NCBI GenBank assembly: GCA_037013495.1 | Contig: CM072807.1 | Location: 10,109,001-10,173,000 of the forward strand | From: Hippophae tibetana | Lineage: Eukaryota > Streptophyta > Magnoliopsida > Rosales > Elaeagnaceae | DNA: 64,000 bases | Direction: 5' to 3' | In this document: in pieces, positions 11,793 through 24,739 of the stretch | Position numbering within the stretch: the stretch's first letter is position 1 | Layout: the number at the start of each line of letters is the position of its first letter | Notes under the pieces: model-generated | Databases searched by the model: none | What the model was told of the DNA's origin: nothing | Seen by the model: only the letters and a program-made list of their open reading frames with translations | Translations under genes and position numbers: made by a program

Positions 11793-12029
11793 AACATATT
11801 TTATCATATATATATATATATCAAAAAAGTTGAGTATAAATGAAATAACTCACCATTGTATTACAATTATTCTATTATTTTTTATATATATTTTCAATTA
11901 AAACACATCAAATATTTTTATTTAAATTTTTAAAAATTATTATTGAATTTAATTAAAATAAATATTAATAATCTAAATAAGAGTATTTAATATATTCATT
12001 AGAAATAGAAGTACAGATATTATAATAGA

Positions 12030-12470
12030 GACATTTCTTTATCTGGTGGGACAGTGGAATCTTTATGCTCAAAATCCTGATTTAAGGAGTCATTTATTTG
12101 GGACCTCTCCCATTATTATTAAAAAACGAAAAAAAACCTCAAAAACGGAAGAAAGGGGGCTTTTTTTGGAAGGCGAGGTACTCATGTGTGATCGCGGTTC
12201 GCCACTACCGTAGCCGGCGGAAATAGCTTAATAGTAGAGCGATCTGGCTAATTATATAGACTTCTATCTAATTATAGACTCGAACGATCTACTCTACACA
12301 GGTGTGGGCTTACGCGCACTGGGAAAACACTCTAACGACAGGAAACCGGCCACTAGACTTTTTCCCGATTTTAAGAATTGAGATCGATTCTCCCCTGCTA
12401 TGCTCTTAAAGTGAAAAGTAAGCGGTAAAAATCGACTATTGAATCGGCGATGAAGCGGGTGTGATAACAT
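12030..12470. other. Probable mitochondrial DNA insertion (NUMT) with a tRNA-Gly 5' half
   Basis: This stretch is clearly richer in G and C than its surroundings. At 12217-12240 it carries GCGGAAATAGCTTAATAGTAGAGC. That matches, from memory, the acceptor strand and D arm of plant mitochondrial tRNA-Gly with one change. The tRNA then breaks off and unrelated sequence follows. The sharp base-composition change and the organellar tRNA half suggest an organelle-to-nucleus transfer. The exact ends are a guess, and the rest of the segment has not been matched to anything. Confidence 0.45.
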
Positions 12471-15400
12471 TCAGACCTCCTAGAAAAATAACAAAATAAA
12501 AATAAGATACACCAAACTTACCAATACTATTTTTTTGTGGATCAAATTGTTTGGGATTGTTATTTTAATTTGCTTAGGTTACCTGCAATGATTTGATTTA
12601 ATATATTTAAGCAGGATCTGAAACAGATATTCAGTGGCTCCATCATGTACTTGTCGATCATTCCCCCTAATATTATAACCAAAAATATTTCATTATAAAA
12701 GCAATCCACATTGGTTTGGGTCGGGAGCTGCCTTTAAATAATCAGTGATATATGAAAATTTATGCATTTATAAATTAAATAAATAATTATTTTATTTATA
12801 AAAATATATTGCATTCTAATATTATAAATAAATTTTGAAAATAATTATTTATTTTATAAATACATAATATACATTTTATCTATATAAAAATAAATTCTTT
12901 TTTTTTTCGTTGATCACATTCCATGAGGGTGGTTCCTAGTTTTTTCAGATGGTTGTGGTCAAACCAGTATTATAGTACATATTTTCCATTAGGTGATTAG
13001 ATTTTTTCAAAAAAATTATTTTTTACCATGACGGTTAATGACCGTCCTTAAAACCCTTTTTACGTGATGAAAAATCATAACATTACAGGTGTCCTAGTCA
13101 TATAGTTCACAATTGTGACCAAATATGTGCAATTAACATTTTACCCCAAATAATTAATTTCTAACAAAGAAAACACATGGAAATCAACAATGTGAAATAA
13201 GAAATTGCATTTGCTTGAGTTGGAGCCTAAAAAGATGATTACTATATATTAGGTGATGTCAACAAATGATACAAATGTTAAAAATAGAGTCAAAAATACT
13301 GTATTATCGATGGTTTTAAAATTAAATAATCTTCTATTTTATATTTACTTATAATATTATTCTTCTGTATAATAAACTTACATTTTACATCCACTTATAA
13401 TATTATTCTTCTATAAAATAAATTTTATTTTGTATCTATTAACAATATTATTTTTTTGTAATTATTAAATTGTTATTACGTATGACTTATGTTTTTATAA
13501 AAAATTAATATAAATTCATGATCATAATTATAAATTTAAGTTATTAGGTTAATAGTCATGAATTTTATTATATTATATGTTATTTTTTATATATATAAAA
13601 AGAAAAAGTAAAAAACAATATGAGTTGAGATTATAGGTACGAGAGAAAGAAGATGAGTAAAATATGGAAAAATAAAATTAAAGAACAAACCAATTTGGAC
13701 AATAGACTCGTCTCATAGGAATGATTTTTTTTTTGTTGTTGGTAAAACAGAGGAATGAAATTATTTGCAATTTAGGTGACTTTACTTTCAAAATTTATCA
13801 CTTTAATTGAGGTGGACTTAGAAATATTTTTCGAGATGTGCTACCTAGTCCTTAATTAGTATATATTTAGCGTAAAATTATAAACTTAACGTATTGTTTT
13901 AGGACACTAATTATTTTAAACCACCTTATTTATAGTATTTATGATGTAATTTAATAATAAAATTACCCTTTTATAATTAATAATATTTTATTAAAATAAG
14001 TAACCAAATTGATATTATTTAACCTTCCTCTTAACTATTATAACTATAAGTTACATTCACCGACCTTATTTCTACTTGAACTTAAAATATGATAGATTTT
14101 GAGAAATCTTATTAATGATTTATCTTAAAAACATAACCCTGAACATAAAAACTAATATGTGAGTTAGAGAGTTGTCCAAACTTATAAAGAACAATGTTAT
14201 CTTATTCTTAAATAATATGTGATTTAATAATTTAAATCACATTAATTAAACAATTTAAATTATATATTTATATGTATAATTAGGAGAAAAAATGGCACAT
14301 TTAAAATAATAAAAAATCACTTTTCAATCAAATAACGAAAACTCATAAAATGCAAAGCATTTCACTTAAAAAAAATTAAAGCCTAATTAGTATATCAAAT
14401 GTCCAATTTGGTACCAAATTTTAGTAAACTATATTTTTACAACAATTAATTTCACTAATCAGTACCATAACTTTTCTACCTTGACTAACTAATTTGATAT
14501 TCAACTTCTCTAACTTAACTAATTTAAGATCATAACTTGTGAAATTTGACTAAAATTAGTATACTAAATTCATCATTCACCCAAATTAATAAGTATTATT
14601 CTATTAATTAATATTTCAATTGTGATTACCACTACTCAATTTTTGTCATTCGTTTTGACGGAGCTATAACCCCTCGCTGCCCCTTATATGACTCTATTAT
14701 TGCTTTATTCTATTTAATTTTTAACAACTCAACTCAAATTTAATAACTTTTAAATTAAAATATTTTAGTCACTTATTTTTTTAACTCACTCTAAATTACT
14801 TCCTTTTTTAAATGAGTAAATTTACATCCATTGTAATGTTAAGCTTTAATTAAACAAAAATATATGTGACATGCATGATTAGTAAACGAGAGATAATAGT
14901 AGAAAATTTATTGAATATAAATTAATTTTGATGTAAATTTTATTTTATTATTACATTTGCACCATTTTTTTCATTTTTATAAGTCTAATATTCTTATCTC
15001 ATACAACACTTATCTTTCTTCTTTTTCGTGATTAATATAAACACAAAAATAAAAATAAAAATTGATTGCAAAGAAAATATTTTCTACTTGATGGAATAGT
15101 TCGATAGGAAATAAGAGGCTTGAGGGCTTAAAATTTTTGCTTGATATTTCGTTCAAATTGAGTTCATGTGTACCGGTCACCAATTTTTTAATTTTTTTAT
15201 AGCCAAATTGACTAATTCACCCTGTGTAAGTATGATACGTGACATATAATGGAGACTTTTTTCAAATTTTAAACTAAACAATTTTCTTTTCTTTTCTTAA
15301 TTTTAAACTAATCAATATAAATTGAAAAAAAATTATTTATTTTTGAAAAAAAAATGATATGAGGTGAGTTATTAGAAAGTAAAATGACGAAAATGTTTTA

Positions 15401-15553
15401 TCTTAAAAATAAATAGATTTAAAGTGAGCCATTAAAAAATAAAGTGATTCAGTTAATCCATTTTGAAAGCAAAATAACTTACAAGACCTTCGTTAGAAGG
15501 AAATTAAACAAACAAAAAATGATAATGCAAGCATAATTTAATGTTCACTTATA

Positions 15554-15595
<42 letters not shown>

Positions 15596-17590
15596 TAAAC
15601 ACAATTATCATAAAAATAAGTTTATGTGTGTCTAACAATTTATTTATATTTGTTTAATATTCTCTCTAAAGATGGACTATTACCTGAAACTTTTCCCAAA
15701 AATAAATTTGATTGTCTTATTACAACATCCATCAACTTAGAACTTTTAATTATTTTGGGCATTATAACAAGAATTTGATCACATGATATTCTTACTGTAT
15801 TATCATAACACAAAATTTTCAATCAACATAATTTTTTTAATTATTTTGAACATTCTAACAAAGATTTGATCACATGATATTTTTACTCTGATATCATGTA
15901 AAAGTATCGTACATAAATTTTCTGAATGATAGACCTAAGAATTTATTTATACTCTTTAATATAATAAACTATGAAAATAAAATTTCATAAAAAAATTCAT
16001 GATTTTCACATTGTTTGAATATTCTCACAGATTAGTGTCCGACTCACACAAGTCACTCAAGTCAAGTCACCAATCCAATATGGAAGGCAAAACACCCCAG
16101 ATCTTCTACTTAAAAGTCAATTCGAGCTTAATGATTAGTCCGAACTCAACGACCAACCCAAGCTCAACGATCATTACGAACTAATGATAAACCAAGCTCA
16201 ATGGTCAACCTGAGTTAGGATTTAACTCAACCCCTGATATATTATACTTTATGTCAATTATATCCTTTTGACATGTATATATGTATAATTATCATGTAAT
16301 TAATACATGTATAATTAATGTTTTATAAATAGATAAATCTCTTATGAGATCTACACATTTAACGAATTGTCTCAATCTCTCTCTAAGTTCTTGCTCTAAA
16401 ATAAGTTTGAATATCATATAACACATAACAATTCATAACAATTAAAGTCATGTTGGGATTAAAAGGTTTTTATTCTGCACATTGACTGAAATGATAAGAA
16501 TGACTAAAACTTAATCTCTCGTAATCTCTTTGTACTTCAAAGGTGATGTCATTCAATTGCACTCCCGTTGAGGAGCGGAGCTAGAGGGAGACTGTAACAT
16601 GAACCAATTTTAGAAATTTTATAAGTACTAGTTCTTGACCCTAACAGAAAAATCAGATTGATAATTCAAATTTTAAATATATAATAATATTAATATCGAG
16701 TGATAATTATTATTATTTAAAAAAAATCAATTTTAAAAAATAATATAATTTTATAAAATCTTTAAATATAAACTTAAGTGAACATTCGATGTTAACATTT
16801 TGCAAAAAATACTTTCAAGATTTAAAATAAATAGTTATTTAATTTATTACTCTAACGAATAAATATATAATAATAATTATTTTATGACTAATATATTTGA
16901 TAATTTTTGATAATGATATATAATCTAATATAAATATAAATGATTTAATTTTATATTGATAATATTTACATCATTTTATTTAATAAATAAATAAAATATA
17001 ATATGATAATGAAATTATTTAATTAATATTAATATGATTTGATGATAATAGACACGAAATCAATCAACCTAATAAGCGTTTCTCCTTCTTAAAAATAATG
17101 TGTATTAATCAATTATTATTTAATTAATATTAGATATTATATGATTTTGTTAGAAAAATTATTAATTTAATCCAAATATGATTCACTTGAATGAACAGAA
17201 CCTATCTGCTTATTAAATGAGTAAAAAGAATTACATGAATTTTTACCATTAATAAAAAGGATTAAAAGTTTTAACAACTTTTTCTCACGTGATTGTTTGT
17301 TATAAATGATTTGATTAAATCAAATCAGTTAATTAATGAGTAAATATAAATCGTATAAATTACTACCATTAATATTAAAGATTAAAATTTTAAAAAAAAT
17401 TTCTTATTTGATTAAAATAATCATAATAAAATAAAGATAATACAAAATAAAACTATTAAATATAAAATCTTTATAAGAATATGATATATTTATTATAAAA
17501 ATATTTTGATATTTATCTATTTACATAAAAAAAAAATAGAAGAAAGAAGCTAAACTTGAGAGAGAGGAACAATAAATGAAAAAAATAACT
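12471..17590. other. AT-rich intergenic DNA without recognised genes
   Basis: No exon or RNA gene is visible. An AT microsatellite lies at about 15559-15591. A segment at about 16000-16620 resembles LTR or promoter sequence (TATA-like TTTTATAAATAGATA near 16324, then a CT-rich leader), possibly an old solo LTR. A short inverted repeat, GACGGT-TAATG-ACCGTC, is at about 13031-13047. The remainder is low-complexity A/T sequence. Confidence 0.5.
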
Positions 17591-17595
17591 TTTTA

Positions 17596-17790
17596 TATAT
17601 AATGAAAACAAAAATATAAAAAAATCTATTAAATAAATAATTTTCGGCAACTTGTCTATATTTTTATGTAAGAGTATAGATATAGATTTTATATATAATG
17701 ATATATCAAATAAAAAATATATTAGATAAATAATTTTGGGCAACTCCACCTTTTATATAAAAGTATAGATATACTAATAGATTATATATA
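17596..17790. repeat. Two-copy tandem repeat, about 95 bp unit
   Basis: Two diverged copies share TATATAATGA, TAAATAAATAATTTT, GGGCAACT or CGGCAACT, and an AGTATAGATATA end. The first runs from about 17596 and the second from about 17692. A reading frame that crosses both copies repeats the same peptide, which confirms the duplication, but it is not a real gene. Confidence 0.65.
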
Positions 17791-19499
17791 TATATATGAA
17801 TCTATCAACACCCTTTTTTACTGATGTGCTACTCAATTCTTTTTAATTGTTAAAAGTATAGTGACCAAGAAAAGAATATATTTTAAACTAATAAAAATTT
17901 ACATTCAATTAATAAATAAACTTCTAATAAAGAAAAATACAATCATAGAAATAAAATTTTAGAAATTATTTTTTCTCAATGTAAAAAAATCAGATAATTT
18001 GAGTATTATAACCCACTTTTTTAGAAAAAAATATATATATAAAAACACAACATACACCCAAAGAAAAAAGTTATATTTAAAAATTATAACACACTTAAAA
18101 AATTAAAAATGATTAAATTTACAAAATAAGTTATATAAAGAGAGCATTTTTTTTTATCTATAATTGAAGGCAAGGCCCTTTATCTGAATACGTGAGAATT
18201 TAAAAAATACAACAAATTTACAAGAGATAACACACTTAAAAAAATTAAAACTGAATAATAGTTCATTCATTCAATTTCAATTTAAAAAATACACCAAATT
18301 CACAAGAGGAGTTAGCTTTATTACGGAGGTCTCCAACATAGTTCAAAGTAAACAAATCATATATAAAACTAATATCTCGAAGGTAAAATTATTTGGAATA
18401 TTATATAGAAATAAAGGGTAAAAAAATTATATTGTTGTTATACTTAATTAGATTTGAAGATTTAAAATAAAAAGTATGCAAATATTTAATTCTCAAAGAA
18501 AATATTAAAGTTGACACTCTCTTAATAATTTAATCGCCATCTCTCATCTTCCTCATCTATCTCTCTTTGAGTAGGTTTATCTTAGTTTTTTTTTTTTGTT
18601 AGGTTTAATAAAATCAACATATGAAATATTTATACCTAAATCTTAATTTAAGTGAACTTTTTTTTATTGCAAAAACTTATTCTAGTGTAACTTTCTAATC
18701 TAAATTTATTGGTTTTCTTATTGTAGGTGGTGTTGTTACCCTGAAGTCTAAAAACATAACTCAAATCGATTAATCTAAAGCATAAAAATACAATTAGAGG
18801 CACTTTAATTTGTAAAACATATAGAAACCAATACAAAGGGCAATTATTGTGTGGCTATCATTGTAAGATGGAAAATGGCAGGTAAATTCTCTTATGCACA
18901 ATTTCAATACAAATGCAATCCCCTTTTAAAATAAAATTTCAAATTTTTATTTATTGATCAAAATAAAATAAAATTTCAATTAAAATATTTAGGAAATAAA
19001 AATGTCATGAAAAATTTAAATAAAGAATATATAAATCCCTTTGGTGAAGTTTGGTGCTAAAAAACTCTCAATTTTTTTTTAAATTGAGCCATTAAAGAAA
19101 AACAACATTTTTCAAAAGAAAAAATAAAGTAACTATTTTTTTTTTTGTAGCAAGAGCATATTAGATTTTTAGGAAGAAGAAAAGTAAGCAACATTTTTTT
19201 AAAAGAAAATTGTAGCAACTATATATTTTTGTACAAGAGTAACAAGTATAAATTTTTAGCTAAAAAAAGTAGGAAAATAGAAGACTGAGTAGAGATTCTA
19301 AAAATATCACATTTTTATCAGATTTATAAAATTATCAAATAAATCTAAACCCAACTCTCCTATATATATAATACTATAAAGTATAGATTTTTCTTTTGAC
19401 CTTTTATTGTAATAAAATAACTATTTTTATATATAAATAAGTAAAAATATATAAAAACAATTTGGCAAAATATACGTGACTTAAAAGAAGAATATGAAT

Positions 19500-19925
19500 G
19501 GTCAAAAAAATCGCGAGTTTGATTATTTGCGATTATCCGAACTGATAATTCGGTTTTTAATCGGTAAATTTCGAAAACGAAGATGATTTTGGATAAAAAT
19601 TTAACATAAAACAACCGGTACGATTCAATTACAGTTATATTAAAAACTGTATCCGTCCGTACCCAAAATTAATTATATTTAATTAATTAATTCATATATT
19701 TAATAAATTAAATTATATAATCAAAATTAATTATATATATTTAATAAATTAAATTTTTATTATTATTTTTATTTTATTTTTCATAACCACCTCGAGCCGT
19801 TTCCGCGGGCAAAACCCCGTACCCGAACCGTAACGATTTTTGGATAGTTTCAGGTATAGGTTTTATAATTCGATTCAGAGATAATTTTTGATATAACTGT
19901 CCCCGCCCATCCACGTGCCCATTCT
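19500..19925. repeat. Degenerate hAT-like non-autonomous element
   Basis: This block is more GC-rich than its flanks. It contains clusters such as CCGTACCCGAACCG and CCGCCCATCCACGTGCCCA that resemble the subterminal sequence of plant hAT-derived non-autonomous elements (reverse: GGGCACGTGGATGGGCGGGG). The middle is a run of ATTAATTATAT-type repeats. No clear terminal inverted repeat or target duplication could be fixed, so the family is tentative. Confidence 0.35.
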
Positions 19926-21524
19926 TATAAGAGATGAGCTACTTCAATATAATTGACCCATGTTTTCCACATGCAATATTAAGCCCACGATTCAATTATG
20001 GGAATTGAATTATTCAGAAAGTATCTTTTGCTTTTGCTTTTAAGTAGATTAAAATTTATCACAAAATTTATAATTTTATATTTATAAATATTAAAAACTT
20101 TTACCATACAATTTAATAAAATAAAAATAAGATTAAATTTCATAATATCTCTAAAAATCAATACCATCAAAATTTTAGCGATCATTACTGACGACCAATC
20201 ATATATAACACGTTACATTTACATGTATTTTTATGTATAACATGTAACATTTATCATAATTTTAGCAACTCATTGGATATAACATAATATATCTACATGT
20301 ATTTTTATATTTAACATGTTACATCAACCTATATCTTTGTATTTAACATATTACATCCAAGGAGCTCCAATGAAATCGCAACGGTGGTTGTCACAACATC
20401 AATATCCAGGGAGCTCCAATGAGATTGCAACGATGGTTGTCACAACATCAATAGGGTCACCAGTAGTGGCTATTAGAGATATGATAAGTTATAACATTGA
20501 TATAATTTTATTAAAATTATGTAATAAAGGTCTTTTAGTCTTTTTATTATGTAATTTTATATACAACTATGAGTTTTGTGATGAGTTGTTACTAGTCAGA
20601 AAAAAATTGATCAATTTATTAAAAATGAAATCATTTAGGTAAAAAACTAAGACAAATTCACTTACATTGAACCAACCAAGCATTTTTCTAAACTCTTTTT
20701 ATACATTAAGCATTGAACCTACAAAAATACTACAAATTATTGCATTTAATTTGTTTATACTATCGAATTATTTTTTGTCTTGTTTATACCACACAACCAT
20801 TGATGAAACTATGTAGAGGCCGGAAGGGAACTAGTTCTTCTTAACTTTTGATAACATTCATTTTAGGTATAACATCACTCAAAAACACACTAAAAATTCG
20901 AACATATTTATACTCAAATGAACTATAACATTATTTTCTATTGTTTATATGGTACCCCTTCCTAACTAAATATCTGGATCCACCACTACACCTAACTATT
21001 TTATTTGTTCCATTTGTATTTTTTTTTAATTTTCATCAAACAACATCACATATCATTGATATATTTGAAATAATTTAGATAATTAAAAGATAAATTTAGA
21101 ACAACTACGATAATTAAGTGATACATTTGGAATAATTTGAATTGTTAAATGATATATTTTGAACAATATAAATGGAACAAATGTAATAGATAAGTATTAT
21201 AAACGAGACAATAATTTAATTATAATAAATGTAATAATTCAATAATATTTTTGTAAGTTTATGTTATATAAATATTTTATTTATTTGTTTCAGATGCATC
21301 TATAAAAAAATATACTTTATTATAAATGAATATAATAATACACTAAATAAAAATACTAATTAATTTTGATAAAAAAAAGGAAATCTCAAGTTAACTCAAT
21401 TGAGTAAAACTATATATTATTATAATATGATTAAAGATATTTCTTTTATAAACACCATAATAGTTATATTAACAAATAATAATTAAGAATAATATTTGTA
21501 AGGCGTACAAGTGTGTAATATTTG
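19926..21524. other. AT-rich intergenic DNA
   Basis: Apart from the repeats near 20160-20455, no gene or element is recognisable. The right edge abuts the 5' LTR of the gag-only retrotransposon. Confidence 0.5.
20361..20455 (+). repeat. Two-copy 49 bp tandem duplication
   Basis: GGAGCTCCAATGA, then ATCGCAACGGTGG or ATTGCAACGATGG, then TTGTCACAACATCAATA occurs at 20361 and again at 20410. Just upstream (about 20160-20360) several diverged copies of an ACATGTATTTTTAT and AACATGTTACAT motif are also repeated. Function unknown. Confidence 0.8.
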
Positions 21525-22805
21525 TGAACAAAATATTTAAATGTAATTTTAGTTTTTAGGTAAGTCTTTCAAGAAAAGTTTTCAAGCTAAAGAAACTATC
21601 GAGCTCCAACAAACACATCTCAAATATACATACGTTCTTATGTATGTTAGATTTCATATTAGATACATAGGAACATTTTGCATATAAATCATTCGATCGA
21701 TCAAGAATCAATCTACCTTGATTAAAAAGTCCCTCAATTAATTTTCAATTGAGGTAGATAGATCGATGTATCAATGCTCAATTGATCAAATACTAAATCA
21801 ACTAAAAATTGAGTAGATTGATCTGCTTGTTTTAAAAAATAATTTATTACCCTAAATCAATCGAGGATTGGTTAGATCAATCAACCTTTTTGGCTTGATC
21901 AATCGAGCTTAATTTAAATCGATCGAGAGATCAGGTTTTCAACTTTAACCTAATTTTTACTCAAGTCAAAAATTTCAATTATTATTTTATCCTTATTATT
22001 TACTGCTCTATGAATTGTTTAATGGAAAGAATTATAATTGAATTTTAACCTAGTATTAGGACTTTAATCTTTCCTATATAAAAAACCTAATACTTCATAT
22101 TTTAATTAGGTACAATTGAATCAACTTTTACATTCTAAGCTTTCTCTCTAAATTTATTTTGTAAAAACTATTCTGGTAGGCTCTTTTCATTAGTTAATTT
22201 ACCAAATATCTTGTGGTTATATTTGATTGATTAAAAAGCTTATAATATTTGAGTTATTGTGATTAAACATTTGTTTTGGTGTTGCTAGTGATTTTGATTC
22301 ATATGTTGTTCTATTAATTCATCTAGTTAGAATGTTTTATTATTTAATCCACTATATGATAACTTTGTAGTTGTATGATTGTGCTAACTTTTCAAGTGCA
22401 ATTTGAACGGGTTTGATAACTCATGTGACTCGAGTTTATTAAAACGTTGGTCCAAACCCAAGCATATTGCTTGTGGAGACTGTGAAAGAAAGTAGAGGCT
22501 TATAAGTAGGTTACTTGGGGGCATTACCTTGGTGGACAGGTTGAGTCTTAGCCTTGTAATTGGACATTATTTTCATAATAGATAGTTAGGTGGTCTAGTG
22601 GACATATGGTTTTTCTCTGAGATCATTATTGTGGTCTAGGTTGTTTCCACCTAAGACCTTGTGTGTTATTTTATTTTTTTTGCATTATTTTATTTACACG
22701 TGATTTCATATCTGGATATTTGCAAAAAAATAATTTGTAATATTTTTACTAATTATATGTTCACCCAATTTAGCTAATTAGATACAAAACTAAATAATCT
22801 TTCCA
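21525..22805 (+). repeat. 5' LTR of the gag-only retrotransposon
   Basis: The 1281 bp matches 27380-28389 plus 29989-30305 along its length. A tract at 21690-21930 is packed with GATCGATC, GATTGATC and CAATTGA motifs in both orientations. Later sections shared by both copies include TTGTTTCCACCTA and GCTAATTAGAT, the latter close to the right end. Confidence 0.82.
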
Positions 22806-22857
22806 TTGTTATCAGAGTTGATCACTAGATACACTTAATGTTTGCCTAGGACTTGTT

Positions 22858-24300
22858 ATGGATAATTTGAGAAAGAGTTATTTTACAACTTGTGCACCTT
22901 ACTTTGATGGGTATAATTACCCATATTAGAATGTTTGTATAAAAGCCTTTATACGGTACATAGATAAGAGTGTTTTGAACTATGTTCTTGATGGTTAGGA
23001 ACCACTTACGGTTACCAAAGATAATGTGGTCACTCCTAAGCCTAGGAAAGATTGGACCAGTGAAGATAAAACTAGTAGTGATTAAAATCAGATAGATATT
23101 AATGCTATTTTTAGTGTTGTGTGTGTTGATCAGTTCTATCATTTTTCTCATGTTAATAATGCTAAGCATGCTTAGGATAATTTAGAGGTTACCCATAAGG
23201 GCATCACACAAGTTAAACGAACTAAACTTCATATGCTTGGTACTTAATTTGAAAATCTCAAGATTAAAAAAGTTGAAATATTTTTTTGAATTGTATGCTA
23301 AATTAAGTTATATTTTCAATTTTTCTACTAATCTTGGTGAAAAAAATCAAGGAATTTAGGTTGGTTAGAAAAATACTGTGCTATTTACCATATTACTTCC
23401 ATGCAAAAGTCATTGCAATATATAAAAGCAAAGGTGTAGACATCATTAAAATTGAGGGGCTAGTTGACTTGCTTCTCACTTTTGAGATGAGCTTTCGAAC
23501 TCCTAAAAAGAAAAAAAGTGTGCTTTCAAAACAACAATGATTAAGGATGGTGACAATGATGATAAAGAATTGGTACTCAAAGCTAGAAAACTGAAGAAAA
23601 TCTTTAACAAAAATAATCCTTAAAGCAAAGGACAATCAAGTCATCAAAATAATCAAAATCTAAAAGAACATGAATCTATGAGTTCCTATGGTAAGAAATC
23701 TAAACCTACTAGACCTCAATGTTTTGAATTTATAGGTTACAGTTACAATCACTTTGCAACTGACTGTGAAAACAAGAAAAACAAAACTAGAAAAGATTTC
23801 AATGCTACAATTATTGACTCTGATAGTGACATCGAAACTCCAATTAAATCAAATATAGTGACACTAACTTTCTGGAATTTACTGCAACAATTGGTAGAAA
23901 TTCCAATGAGTTTGATATTAATTCAGATAATGAGAAAAATGACTTTGAATTCTTACTTAATAAATTTAATGTCACAAACATCAATGAATTATTCATAGTT
24001 TTAGTAGGAAGTAAAAAGGAAAATGATAGGTTACTTGTAGAAGTAACTAGACTAAGTGAGAAACTAAAATCCTATGAAATAAATTCATTAGCACATGAAA
24101 AAGAAAAACTTGTTTTGTCTAAGCATTTTAACAATCTGAATTCAAGTCTTACAGGTTTAGAATATGAAAAACAAAATCTAGTGCAAAAACTTGAATAATC
24201 CAAATAAGCTATGAAAAGGCTAATTATTATAGCTGAGAGGTTGAACAAAATTCAGGATTATAGGAAGCTAGCTAGAGACCAAATAGGATTAGGATATGTA
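22858..24300 (+). pseudogene. Copia gag relic with zinc knuckle and coiled-coil
   Basis: The frame begins MDNLRKSYFTTCAPYFDGYNYPY and continues, through stops and frame changes, into segments such as VTPKPRKDWTSEDK and LEVTHKGITQVK. These are hallmarks of the UBN2-type gag of Sirevirus-like elements. A knuckle relic at about 23718-23770 reads CFEFIGYSYNHFATDC; the second Cys of CX2CX4HX4C is lost. A charged Lys/Glu/Leu-rich stretch at about 24000-24220 would form a coiled coil. Gag packages element RNA in virus-like particles; this copy cannot. Confidence 0.75.
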
Positions 24301-24739
24301 AATGAACATACTACGCTATATTTTTCACAAACAACATAGTTTATCAAACCTTCAAACATGTTCCCCTTGTATGCTACACCTTTAGCATCAAAAACTGAAT
24401 TGGTAAGATCTTCTAACTCTACTATCCTAATATACATAAAGAATAATTGTACATGTGATTGAAAAACATGTTAAATTTTTGCATGTTTATCACAATTATG
24501 GTAGGAAATGTCATATTATACCTAATTATAGATTTCTTGTGACATATCCATATTTTAATAATTCCTATCGTGCTTAATATTCTAAAACTAATTTTCATCA
24601 TCTATACATGAATGCTCCACTTCCACCAATGATGAAAAAGAAAAGCAAAGGCAAAAATAAGGATAAATCCAATAATATGTCAAAAATAAATATGTCAATT
24701 AAATCAAAACCCAAATATATTGTGAAATCAAAATTCAAG

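Noticed and set aside
11435-11797. 120-codon minus-strand frame rich in Phe, Leu and Tyr
   Set aside because: Spans the 86 bp tandem duplication, so the peptide repeats itself; low complexity, no start context or similarity.
22846-23169. 107-codon minus-strand frame
   Set aside because: Antisense to the gag relic of the gag-only retrotransposon.
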